From: Corallium rubrum
Lineage: Eukaryota; Cnidaria; Anthozoa; Scleralcyonacea; Coralliidae
Direction: 5' to 3'
Assembly (NCBI GenBank): GCA_964035015.1
Contig: CAXIUP010000135.1
Location: 780,411-844,410, forward strand
DNA length: 64,000 nt
Both the position numbers and the translations under genes were made by a program. Positions 34,968-46,855 of this stretch are shown piece after piece; positions within the stretch are counted from its first letter, which is position 1; the number at the start of each line of letters is the position of its first letter. The notes below the pieces were generated by a model. That model searched no databases. It saw nothing but the letters and a program-made list of their open reading frames with translations, and was not told the origin of the DNA.

Positions 34968-35330
34968 CCCCAAAACCCATTTTCCCGTCTGCTTATACTT
35001 TGAAAAGTGAAAAAACAGTCCACCCTCTCAGACATCTCTTCCCGTTGAATCTCAACATTTTGGGGCTGTTTTTGGAAAAAAAAAAAAGTGCCGGTACCCC
35101 CAAGTCCTATACTATCCTCCTATAAAGTGTTTCAATGGGACAGTCAAGCATTTCGGGAGGGGAAAAATCTTCTGTACTTTTTAAAACCCATTTTCCCGTC
35201 TGCTTATACTTTAAAATTTAGAAAAAGACAGTTTACCCTTTCAAACGACCCTCCCCGTCGAATTCCAACTTTCTGAGGCTGTTTTTGGAAGAAAAAAAAA
35301 ATGCGCCGGTACCCCCAAGTCCTATACTAC
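34968..35330. repeat. Two direct copies of a ~210-bp repeat
   Basis: AAAACCCATTTTCCCGTCTG starts both copies (about 34970 and 35182). Both end with poly-A, GCCGGTACCCCCAAGTCCTA and TACTA. The function is unknown. Confidence 0.8.
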
Positions 35331-35729
35331 TTATATAAGAACACTAACAGCATTCAGAAACTAAATTTACTGTAGTTAACAAAACGCATTATTATTGTCT
35401 TATATTTCAACAATTGTACAAGTATGAATTAAAAAGGCTTGTTAAAATTTATAAACTTAAACATGTTTAGGCTTAGACAACGGATTTCTACAGCAGCGAT
35501 GATTAACTACAATAACTTTGATGACAAGATAATTTTAAACGGATATCTGAAATAATCCTTCTGTTCATGCTGACAGTGGGAACAGCTCCTTAGGCAATGT
35601 ATCAAGAAAACGCGTGGAATATTATCTAAGGTATTCAAAAATGACTTGTTACATTACAGTTCGCAGTTTAAGCCATTTACATCAATATATTTATATTAAC
35701 GTATAAACAGCGCCATGCAAGTTGACAAC
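35331..35729. other. AT-rich spacer, no gene seen
   Basis: Unique sequence between the 210-bp repeats and the left end of the 14 kb CACTA element. No open frame or repeat was recognised. Confidence 0.5.
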
Positions 35730-35749
35730 CCCTTACGAAAATATTCCTT

Positions 35750-36140
35750 AGGATTCTATAGAATATTCTATTGAATATGGAATATTCTCTAGAATATTCT
35801 ATGGAATTTTAAAATTCCAAGGAATATTCTATATGTTTAGAATATTCTATAGAATATTCCATAATGAGAATGGAATATTCTATAGAATTTAACATGTATG
35901 TAGAATATTCTATATGATTTAGAATATTCTATAGAATATTCCATAATGAGAATAGAATATTCTATAGAATTTAACATGCATGTAGAATATTCTATATGAT
36001 TTAGAATATTCTATAGAATATTCCATAATGAGAATGGAATATTCTATAGAATTTAACATGTATGTAGAATATTCTATATGATTTAGAATATTCCATAGAA
36101 TATTCCATAATGATACTGGAATATTCTATAGGGTTTCAAA
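35750..36140. repeat. Left subterminal repeats: ~82-bp tandem units of GAATATTC palindromes
   Basis: Units of 82 bp contain AGAATATTCTATAGAATATT, then ATAATGAGAATGG or ATAATGAGAATAG, then AACATGTATG. About three and a half copies follow a more irregular start. Related motifs recur at the right end (49450-49730). Confidence 0.9.
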
Positions 36141-37344
36141 TTTATTATAAATATAGAATATAATTTATATATAATTTGGAAATATATTCCTTTATAAAAG
36201 TTTTGAATATGGTATTTCTAGGAAATTCTGTAGATTTACTTTCTCTATATGACGAAAAGCTGTAGGTGTTTTATAAATGAGAGAAAAAATATACAGATTT
36301 TTTAAATCTTCCCATTCATCACCCGGCCATCTTTATGTAATAGACAATTAGATTGACCACATTAATTAATTATAATATTTAATCTGCATTACACTACGAA
36401 ATATTTTAATTATGGGATTTTTAATCATTTTGTGTAATTACGGTAATTAAGGAGCTAAGCTTCTTTGAACACTTAATCAGAACCTAAAAGTAATTCCATA
36501 GGAAACATAATGTGAATTAAACCAATTCAGTAATAGTGCGCAGCATAGTGACGTTGCAAAATGGCCACAATTAAAATACAGTTTAATTAAGTGTGTTTAT
36601 ATAGCCAACTCGTCCAGTGACCACCAATTTTTTAATCAAAAGTGTTCTTTAATAAATTTAACCCAAAATACGAGAAGAAAAATATCATGTGGATAAACTG
36701 CCAATTGTATTACTACCATGCCATTAGCAAACATAATAATACGATTGGTAGTTTATCACTTTAAATTTCAGAATTATTTTACTAAACACAAGAGAAGATA
36801 TCTGAAGACAATTAATTATTATTGACAAAAATGTATTTTGCATAACATTACAACTTGATCATGCAACCAGTTACGAACTTTATTAAGTAAATTATTATAA
36901 GTATCAGTTAACTAATATATATACAAACTACTGTATTATTTACTGAGATGATGTAAATAATTATTTAGACATTATAGCATGTCAATGTTGACAGTCAAAG
37001 ACTGATTTATATAGCATTGACAGTGGTTTCAGGTCTAGATAAAATTTTACATTATCTGAATTTAAGCAATAATTGTTCATATTATGCATTCAAGATGCCA
37101 TATACAAATGTAAGTTCCATGTTCCTACTGTATGGTGATAATATAAATCATGGCGATTACATTTAAGATGTTGGAATATCGACAGCATACACAGGAAATC
37201 AGCAGACCAATGAGAATCAAACATGACATTTGAATGCATAAATGATGATATTTTCAATATGTGAAAAATGAGACTATATTATTCAGTAGATTTACTCAAG
37301 AAAAATGTTGACTATTTACAAGACAGTTTAATTAATTATGAAAA
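36141..37344. other. Left internal region of the CACTA element, no gene seen
   Basis: Very AT-rich, with stops in all frames. It is presumably the 3' flanking region of the transposase gene. Confidence 0.5.
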
Positions 37345-37525
37345 CAGGTGCGGATTTAGAAGTTAGTCGCATAAATTAGATTTAGAATTTGAAATTCAAA
37401 ATACCAGTGAATAACAATCCTATTGGATAGGTTTTTGTTCTGAATTATTCTTAAGAAAAGCACAACCAATAGGGTTGTTCATGAACTGTCTATAATTTAT
37501 GCAACTAAGTCTAAATCCGCGCCTG
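37345..37525. mobile_element. 181-bp hAT-like MITE
   Basis: CAGGTGCGGATTTAGA and TCTAAATCCGCGCCTG are terminal inverted repeats, continuing as GTTAGTCGCATAAATTA against TAATTTATGCAACTAA. GAAAA flanks both sides (a possible 5-bp duplication). The ends resemble those of the hAT at 24892-31129, which could mobilise it. Confidence 0.75.
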
Positions 37526-37921
37526 GAAAAGATACTTAATTTAATGGTGTTGGTGACCCATATATATATATATCATAAATTATCCATATTGAAAACTATT
37601 TTATCTACATAATCAGAATAACATTATTACTAGCTGTGATACTATATTTATACAATTACATACAGTTTATGAAATGTATTGAAAGTGTCCACAAAGCAAT
37701 GAAAAACTGTTTTTTTTGTTAAATTTGTTTTAGTTGGCATGAACATGCAACCTTGTAGGCTTGTATACATTGCTACTTTTTTCTCGAGTAAAATAATTTC
37801 TTACTTGTCCTACTGTATCTGTCGAGCAACATAGTACTTTATATGTCACATCATAGAGACTTTAAAATTAAATGTATATATAGTAAAACAGTTATTTTAC
37901 ATCATAGACACTTTAATACAG

Positions 37922-40900
37922 CTAGTCACCATATATTCGATATGGTAAAGAGCAAATAAATGTTTTGTTTTCTATCGATACACAAATACATTTCCGTTTA
38001 ATGTGTGATGGGAATATAGCCACTATATCATCTGTAGCTAGCACTTCAGGAATAAATTTACTAGTAACATTAAAATCTGGATCTCTAACTAATGTTCTAT
38101 CAGAAACAATCATAGGTTGTATCATTACTAATTTGTATTCTACACATTTACAGTACTGAATACTTCCAACATCACATTGACACGAGGGCCTGATTACCAA
38201 TAGCCCTAGTATCACACCATATACATAGTTAGGATGAACAAATGACACACTACAGTTACTGTGTCGCTTTGCCCTGGTATAATTGTTACTCGAATACAAG
38301 TTATGATCATAAATAAATCGGTCATACAATACTGCTGATCTACTTACAACATCTTTACCCAAGAGATTTTGCACAGCAAGAGCCTTGCGAGCATCAACCA
38401 CAGTAAATCTCTCTGAACCTAGCGTAGCTAGACCATCACCAACACTACATTGATATTTGCGGTTGTCAGTCAACTTGTGAACAGCATTTGTGACTGTAGA
38501 ACTGGATCTTCCATCAATGCATGACCTTGCAAGCACTGCCACCTTGTTCTGGAGTAGAAATGTATTTACAATCTGATGAGGAACATATTGTGTTCCACTG
38601 AACATATTTATGAGGACATGATTATTTGCCTCAAAAGTGAAAGCAGACGTAGCCCACAATGGGCCACAATCTTTAACACATTGAGCAAGATGTGTTAAAC
38701 AATGAACATTGAACGTACAACACTTAAGACCATATAATTCTTCCATCTGAATAACAAATTTTGTTAAACAAGCTTCAGAAAGAATGATAGATTCGTGAGA
38801 AATGGAATCTCCCAAAAGAGTATAAACACCATACACATAAAGAAACAAATGATTTAAATATCTTGGTGGTAAAATTCCATGTAAGATGACCAGACAATAA
38901 AAAAGAAAAGCTCGCCATTCTGATGCTTTCCAAAAGCATCTTTCAGAAAGACTCCGGGGTGCTCGATGCATTTCACTTGGTGGGCTTATGCTCAACAACC
39001 TTTTGTCTACCAATGCCAATTTCCTACCAATGTAAAAACCCTCAGCATGATTTTTACTGTCCAACCACAGATTCACAATTTGTTTTGTCACACCTTGACA
39101 CACACAGTGCATATAATCTGTAGCAATGCCTCTCACCATCTCAAAAGTGGGCAAAACATCCACTACAGTCATTCCCTTAACTCCTTTCACTGGTTTGTTT
39201 GGTAAAGCCTCCATGGCATACAGAGCTTGGTTCAGTGCACTTCGCACGACAACAGGTGTTCTGTGTGGATAGTAACGGACTGGTGGGCCCCTGTTTTGTT
39301 GCACAGCTACACCAGGACTCTCGCACCAATCACACCCATAGCACCCATTGAATTGTTTGGAATTTCTTACAATTGCTCTAGCTGGTGCATCTCCACAGAA
39401 AAAAAGAGGGAAAACCTTCCTTGGTGAAAGCTCATTGGAAAATAAGAAACCATCTTCTTGCAATTTTGAACATTCGTCGACAAATGGTTTGAGGAAAGTA
39501 TTCATGACAGGCTTCCCACCAAACCATAAACCCACTAGCAAAATGTTTTTTCCTCGTAGATGAGGGGGAAGTTCGTTTAAGAAAGCTTGTAGTGGCCATA
39601 TCGAAAATTTCGATGAGTTGAAAATAGGGACACCATCTGTATTCCACGTCAAGGATATATCATTGCCAGTTAAGCCATGGCTTTCTATAAGTTCTTTATA
39701 GAGGCTTGATGTAGTGACATCATTCACAGTTTCCGTATTGATGAGCGTTTCTAAATTCCGGTTGGTCAGCAGTGCATACAGCTTAGGGTCAGATAGCATA
39801 GCTTTGATTTGCTGTTTAACTGGTATATAAATAAAATAATTGCCATCTTTCATGCTCTCTGAACCAGAAAAAGGAGTTTTACAAGATTCACATTCCCTTG
39901 GGCTTTGGTCTTTTCCCATATACGACTTGCACGATGAGCAATAATAGTGAATCTACAAATAAAAATATTTATTATTCATTGTACTATATTCTCATATTCT
40001 CATTGGTTGAGAGCCTACATATAATTATTCGTATTTCGGCACAGACAAAGTAAATCTCGTATTTATCTCAGCTTCGCTTCGGCAGATAACGCTGACCTCG
40101 GTCTGAATAATTCTGATATCCTGCTCAGCCTCATCCAATAATTCTTTAATATTTAACATATTATATCTCACATGCATCATATATTGAGTACTAGGTCATA
40201 AGCACAGTTAATAGATGAACATGGTTTGGATACTCAACAGAAGCACAATAGAACTCATTATCTATGTTGAGGATAGTTTATGCAAACGCTTGTCGCTTGC
40301 GCATCATGTGATCCCATTGTATTTTCTGTATAATAAGGCAATCATCCAATAGAAATGTTTTGGTTTACTCGCTCATGCATGCTGTTTAAACAATAATACA
40401 TCTAAAGGTTGTTATTGGAGGATTGCCTCACTATACAAAAAATACAATGGGATCACATGATGCGAAAGCGACCGCTTTTGAATAAACGGGACAATAACAT
40501 AGATAATGAGTTCTATTGTGCTTCTGTTGAGTATCCAAACCATATTCATCTATTAACTGTGGTCATAAGCAATGCAGCTATTCTGTAAATCTGGTATCCT
40601 ATTTCAAACTTCTTATTCAAATTTCAAGATATCAGATAGATAGATATACAGGTAGATAGATATAATTATAGATAACTTTTACAACATCAACAAAACATTC
40701 AAAACATGTAATAATAATATTAAATGCTTCTAAAACATACTGTACCTCAGAATTCTCCATCTTAAATGACTTGTAGAACCGATACTTTGTAGATGGCACA
40801 GTGTCAGGGAAGAATGTGTTTAAGAGCATGAGTAGATCCGTTAAAGCCACATCTGTCAATTTGTGTCTCAACATAAAACTCAATATTAAGAGAAGACTTT

Positions 40901-43868
40901 GATTCTTGGTCATTGTTGCACCAGGGTAAATTGGAGTATTACCATCTTCTAAATCCTGCAAAAAACCCAATCACTTGTCACAAAAAGTTTTAAAAATTAA
41001 AGATTTATTATGGTTTAAACAACTGCCATTATATGACAACCCCTAATGATGTCAAAACACCGGTTCCAGCTTTTAGCTACTACTTTGCGCATGACCATTC
41101 ATGCAACCTCAAGCATTAATTATTTATATACAAGGTTATCAAAGCTGCAGCTTATTTTCTCACTTATTTTCAAATGCCTTTATGTGGTCACTATTACAAT
41201 AAAAGCACATCATTGGCATCAAACAAACTTCCGAATGCATATCCAACTTCGCAAACCAAAGCAGTAATGTGAAATTATTTGTAAATGTTAACGTCAACAT
41301 TTTATGAATTAGATTTTAAACTACACACATTCTTTGGGTAGTTCAACCTTGTCAGTGTGACTTGTGTGTAATCCTAAAGCTCCATGTAGTTTTGAGAAGT
41401 GTACATGCATATGCAAGCTACTACACGCACACACAATTGACAAAGGTGTCACAAAACTTCCGAGCACCACTGTTGGTGACTATTTGTTGCATACTAATAA
41501 TTTCTTATCCTCGACTGGCATACTTTCTAGGCAGCCAACTGGATTGTCATTTTCCGACTATTTAAAACCAAAAAGTGCATTGATTTGGATCTTTCATAAT
41601 CCAAATGTTAGCAAATTTCATTCCAAAATACCATTTCTTTCCATGTATTTCCTTCTTTTTTTCACATCACATATATTTATTGTACCAGAATTAAATTCTG
41701 TGTGAATTACATAATTTGGGGGTAGCCAATCTTACCTGGTCATTGTCACTCTCACTGCTTTCTTCATTCTCAAAATCATCTTGAGATGTATCATCATCAT
41801 CTTGAATCGCTCCCCCACCATTACTCTATAAAAATAATAGCAAATTGTAATAATTCATAACATATGCATTTTTAATTCTTAATAGAACATTTAACTTTAA
41901 AGGGACTCTATAGTCCCGTTATATATTATGAGCTGTCGGCCATTACGCGAAGCGTGAAATTCTTCTGAGGTTTATTTATTTGATGCGTTTGAAAATAACT
42001 TTGAGCGCTGAAAGTATGTGCTTGTTCAGTACTTACAGTAGTGTTCGATTTTCGAATTGTCAATAAATTGTGGAAAGCAGTTAATTGTTGCCACCAAGCA
42101 GATCACACAATGGAGCCATCATCAAGCATGCTGACGACACAGCCAAGAGCACATAATATTTAATTTTTCTATAATATTCTTCCTCGCTTCTTGTTATGGC
42201 CGACACTGGCCCGCAGCTTATAATATATAACGCGGCATATATAGCCAAGTAGATTGGGGCCTACTTCCCGTTGGAGTCACCATAAGCAAAAAACATAAAC
42301 AAAGCTCACACATGCGCTGAACGGACTGTAGAGTCCCTTTAAGAATGTAATTGGAAAATGTGCTCTTTTTCATAAATAAAAGTGGCCTTCCGGATTGTTT
42401 ATAAATGTGTCAGTTTAGGTTTACTGCCTAAATCGGGAAGAATTAACGTGTCCTTTTCGTATAGAAGTATGACATTGCTATTTAGTATTTGCTGTAAAAA
42501 AGAGTGACTGTGCCGTTGCTGTTTGTTTGAAAATGGAACGTAGGATTAGGTTTTTTGGTAAATTCTGAATCTGCCAAATTTGTTGCTTTTGCTGTTACAG
42601 TAGGTGTGAAATGTATACAAACAAGAACTTACTGTTTTAAAGCTAAACTGTTTATTTATAAACAAAATAAATTATACAAATGGAAGTTACATTTTAAATT
42701 CTAAAATTAATTTGAAAATAACCAAGGTGCCCTAGCAATTTGGCGGTGCCCCCCAAGTGCTTCCGCTGCCCTTGGTAGCAACACATCACATATATTTATT
42801 GTACTGGAAATTCTGTGGGATAGCCAATCTTACCTGGTCATTGTCACTCTCACTGCTTTCTTCATTCTCAAAATCATCTTGAGATGTATCATCATCATCT
42901 TGAATCGCTCCCCCACCATTACTCTATAAAAATAATAGCAAATTGTAATAATTAATTTCAATGGAATCGAGCAATGCAATCAAGAGCTTTCGACTGCGTT
43001 GCTTCGAGTCTTCCTCAGAAATGAGCTGATTGTGTGCGATTAGATTTCTCCATATTGTCAACCACGTGTCTTTGCACTTTCAAGTTTCAATCTGTTCGAG
43101 CATATATATTAGGGTGGTCCAAATGAACAACAAATGTTTTTAATGTAGACATGTTTCGATATACAGTATGTGGCTATTTGCCCAGGGCTAAAAATAGGGA
43201 TATTTAAGATTGCCTAGTATGAAGGACCTTCGGGAACGCAGGGGGATGGGAAAGAAAATTCGGCCATGTTTAAATATGAAAAGCCTAAATGGGGGACTAC
43301 TTGATGTATGCCGACTTTTGTGTCCTGACATAGTTTCTGGTTAGGATTAGTGTTGTTTTGGGGACAGGCTTACATGAAGTAACCAGCTTTAGGCATACAT
43401 GAAGCCCCAAAATGACTATATTAAAGTCATTAATCATTATCTCTAGAAAATTACTGGAGCTATAGCCACTTCGTTAATCGCTACTTCGTCAAATTGACAA
43501 TAAAATTATTTTATACTTACATCATCATGATCATCATGTCCTTCATTTCCAATTACTTCCCTATTTACGACTGGCTGCATATCAATATCGTCAAACTCCT
43601 AGGATATAAAATATGATAATACTAAATGTGCAGGCTATTTGGAAACATATAATTATACATGTCGATACATATCGATATATTTTATATCAGTGACAGTATT
43701 CTTACTATCATTATAAAACTATCTATCAATCCTTCAAAATATCAATGCAAATGTTTTTGAACTTACCTCTGCTTCGTGTTGATGTTTACGTTTTTTTATA
43801 TAACTCGTTGATTTCGGCATAGGAACAGTAGGGTCATATTCGTATTGCTTGTATGCCCCGCGTGACAT
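37922..43868 (-). CDS. Tnp2-type (CACTA/EnSpm) transposase, 5 exons
   Basis: My model joins 43868-43767, 43598-43521, 41825-41736, 40955-40746 and 39952-37922. All junctions are GT-AG and in phase, giving 836 aa. The N-terminus is basic (SYIKKRKHQHEAE), exons 2-3 are highly acidic (DDDDTSQDDFENEESSESDND), and exon 5 opens with a four-cysteine zinc ribbon (YCSSC then ECESC). The catalytic core resembles Transposase_21: TWNTDGVPIFNSSKFSIWPL with an acidic residue near 266, then LVGLWFGGKPVMNTFLKPF and CGDAPARAIV. It is expected to cut the CCCTTAC ends. Exon 3 has a near-perfect duplicate at 42923-42834, which could be spliced instead or as well. No lesion was seen, so the gene may be functional. 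Confidence 0.83.
40203..40561. mobile_element. 359-bp inverted-repeat MITE with 8-bp duplication
   Basis: CACAGTTAATAGATGAACAT and its near-complement form long arms. GTCATAAG is repeated at 40195-40202 and 40562-40569. It lies in the intron between exons 4 and 5 of the transposase. An 8-bp duplication suggests hAT mobilisation. Confidence 0.88.
41660..41870. repeat. Exon 3-bearing segment, copy 1 of a direct duplication
   Basis: This segment, containing exon 3 of the transposase with its splice sites, is nearly identical to about 42784-42955. The copies lie about 1.1 kb apart with a TTAA-flanked MITE between them. Confidence 0.9.
41901..42338. mobile_element. 438-bp TTAA-flanked MITE (AGGGACTCTATAGTCC ends)
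   Basis: AGGGACTCTATAGTCC on the left matches the complement of GGACTGTAGAGTCCCT on the right. TTAA flanks both sides (41897-41900 and 42339-42342). It is probably mobilised by a piggyBac- or Kolobok-type transposase. It lies between the duplicated exon copies. Confidence 0.85.
42834..42923 (-). other. Duplicate of transposase exon 3 with intact splice sites
   Basis: It has the same 90 bp and 30 codons as 41736-41825, with a TATAG acceptor and a GTAAGATTGGC donor. It keeps phase, so including both copies would lengthen the acidic stretch by 30 residues without a frameshift. Which copy is used cannot be told from sequence. Confidence 0.85.
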
Positions 43869-44229
43869 ATGTACGTTTAAAAAAACAGTCAAAGAGAACA
43901 AGTTTGGTCGTTTAATATTAGTAACTTTCTAGTTTGATTTTCGCTGTGCGTGATTTTCGCTGTGATGGCGCAATCGTCTGATCGATTGGCAGTGACTGAG
44001 GCACTCTGGGACTGGGCCACACACGCACGCTCACGTGGGGGGAGAGTTGACCGTTCATTGGCTACAAGGACAATGAGATCCCATGATCCAACACTGCCTT
44101 GGCGTCAACCGCGTCATTCGAATTCTCATATTCCCAAGCGTGCCAGCGTGGTGAGAAGTTATTATTGTTGGTCAGAATCATTAGTTTATACTTTTGTTTG
44201 GTATAGTTATAGTAATACAGTAAAGTAAT
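43869..44229. promoter_or_regulatory. Putative bidirectional promoter between the two CACTA-element genes
   Basis: A 361-bp gap separates the transposase start (minus strand, 43868) from the BEN-domain gene start (plus strand, 44230). It is more GC-rich than its surroundings (for example CACACACGCACGCTCACGTG). The 43950-44228 frame on the plus strand is probably 5' leader. The promoter role is inferred from layout only. Confidence 0.4.
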
Positions 44230-46811
44230 ATGAAATACGCACTTTTCGAATTCGTGGTCGAGAAAACATGCGAGGTTGGTGAAACTCGTTGGATTGTTCG
44301 AGAAGATAAATTCGACAATGCCTCCTGGGATTTTGAAAAGGAGATCATGGTAGCTTGGCCTCGTGAATTTTCGAAGTTGTCGAAGAAGATAATCAAAGCT
44401 TCAATAGACCCCAACTCTGTGGAAACAACGACATATGTTGCCAAAGTGATTACATTTAGTGGTAAGTTGCTGTTTATATGTTTATTTTTACGTTCAGGTA
44501 AAATTAAAATCGTCGTTTATTTAGTCTAGTATTTATACTATAAAAGGGGAATATATTCTGTATAAAGTTAAATATTTCTTGTCGGAATAACTCTTTAGTA
44601 GGCTATTTCATTCTGGCTAACACCAAACATATGATTATCTGTATAAATATTATATGTCTAGCATCTAAAAAAACCCTGGAAACAAGGGTGAAGGGAAATA
44701 CACTGTATGACTTTCACTGTATCCTGCGAGATCAGAAAACTTTTCCTGGTGCTGTTGGCAGTTGCCTAGACTTTCTCAAAGTCCGGTTTTTTTTGAGGCG
44801 GAAAGCAGTTGCCGTTCTCTCTGATTGGAAATGATATGGCAAATTAGTCAATTCATATAAACTTAAATTAATTTATTTAACATGAAAAATGCCTCACAAA
44901 TTTGGCGCAATATTTTGATATTAATATAAATAAATAATTGCTTACAGATTCTTACAATGACATCCGTCAGCATGCAAAGAGCTACAGTCAAACAGGCTCC
45001 ACTGCAACTCCTCTTCATGGTCGAGGGCAAAGGGTTGCAAAGAAAAATGCCAGATATTTAGATACTGATGATGATGCAGGCGACAACGATGATGACTACA
45101 ATGATTTTGATGAAGATGATGATATTGTTATCCATGCAAAGGTTATTTTTATCTAGCATTGTACTATCAATTTAAATGGTTACTTTAAGTTTATTTTAAA
45201 ATGAGATATTATATGTTGTAGTCAATTATATGCACCAGTCAATGTAAACCCCGGGAACATTTGACCAGGGCATTTGATGCTATTAGATTAGATGCTATTA
45301 GAATAAATAAATTGCCCTGGGATGCAATCATCCTCATACCCAGGCTCTTTACTGCACAAATCAAATGCCCTGCTATGTCCCGGTGTGGGGGATTATTGAC
45401 TAGTCTATCAATAGTATCTACTGCTTATCCACATGATAACAAAATAATGGCTCATTTCTATACAACACACATTCTACTGCCATTAGGGGTTGGCCGGTGG
45501 TTCCCCCCAACAGTTTCCTTCACTTAACATGATCATGTACATCAGCTAACACTCTCGTATCCCTTTCCACCACCTGACACCATGTCAATATTTTTAGCCT
45601 AAAAGACAAAAAAAACTCATCCCTCCAAAGACGACACCAAGCAATACTTCCACGGAGATGAAAAAGTTGAAAGCAAAATACAATTTCACAAAATCAAAGG
45701 TATGACAAAATAACTAATTATGATTTGTTTGTGTAGTATTTATTATTTTTTCATCATTTTTTCCCCAAGTTGTATGTTGCTACAGTACAATGAGTGCAGG
45801 TAATAGTAAAGTCCCCTTTTTAAAAATTTTGAACAGGACACCAACACAAGTGAATTGCAAGATGATGAAAGTCATGAAACAGATGCCAAATTATATGTAT
45901 GTATAACAGTCATGGCAATAGAAGTGTCCCGAAAAATATTGAGCAATCCATATTTACCAATTCATGTATTCCTGATGAGTTCCTCAAATACTTGGCAAAG
46001 TTTGTTGGCAAGTGGATATTTCAAATTAGTTTCACTTCCTGCTTTCATCCTTATGATTACTTAGCAGAGGAAGTTTAGTTAGGGGTTTTTCAAGGAGTTT
46101 CATAAAATGTTTGTGGAACTCATCACATGAATCGGTTAAAAGTTAGCAAATGAACTGCTCAATATTTTTTGAAACGCTTTTGTTTCCACGACTGTATAAG
46201 GAAATTGGTTGTTTAATTCTTATCCTTAGTATGCTCGAATTAGTATACTCCACAGTCCACTCAGCACGATCATGTGCATCATCCCTCATCAGCCCACATT
46301 CTCTTTCTGCCACCTGACTTCATGTCATCCTTGGCCTCCCTCGTCCTCTTGCACCCTCAAGCGACATACACTTCCATACTCAGTCATCATCATCTTTCTG
46401 CAGCACATGTCCTAGCCACCTTACAGTAACTGGCTCCTCTTTAACTCTTTATAGGAAGACTTGAATGATGAGATTGATCGTCTGAAACAAAAGAATGCTT
46501 TTCTCCAACAAAAGCTTCAAAGAAAAGAGAAAGAAATTCAACATCTGCATAGTGTTATTCAGAATGCTGAATGTAAGGTTTTAATTTACCTAATTATTAT
46601 AATATAGATGCAAGTGTTTTACTAGAAATTAATTGTATAATTTACCAGTGTCCAATTATCAAAATCCTGTGCCATTTTATTCTACATTTGCTAAATAGTC
46701 AGCAACATTAGAAATTAATGTGTCACAAAGAACAACCTATTCATTAATGCATCACTGTGTGGCAGATTTATATCAGAGCCAGAGGAATAACAAAGACCGT
46801 CTTTCACAGTG

Positions 46812-46855
<44 letters not shown>

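Noticed and set aside
35750..36140. Regularly spaced repeats suggestive of a CRISPR array
   Set aside because: Eukaryotic context, 82-bp tandem units that are themselves palindromic, no unique spacers, and a matching array at the other end of the same transposon.
43950..44228. 92-aa ORF (MIFAVMAQSSDRLAV...)
   Set aside because: It ends just before the ATG at 44230, which begins a typical BEN-protein N-terminus continuing in phase through eight exons. This ORF is best taken as 5' leader.
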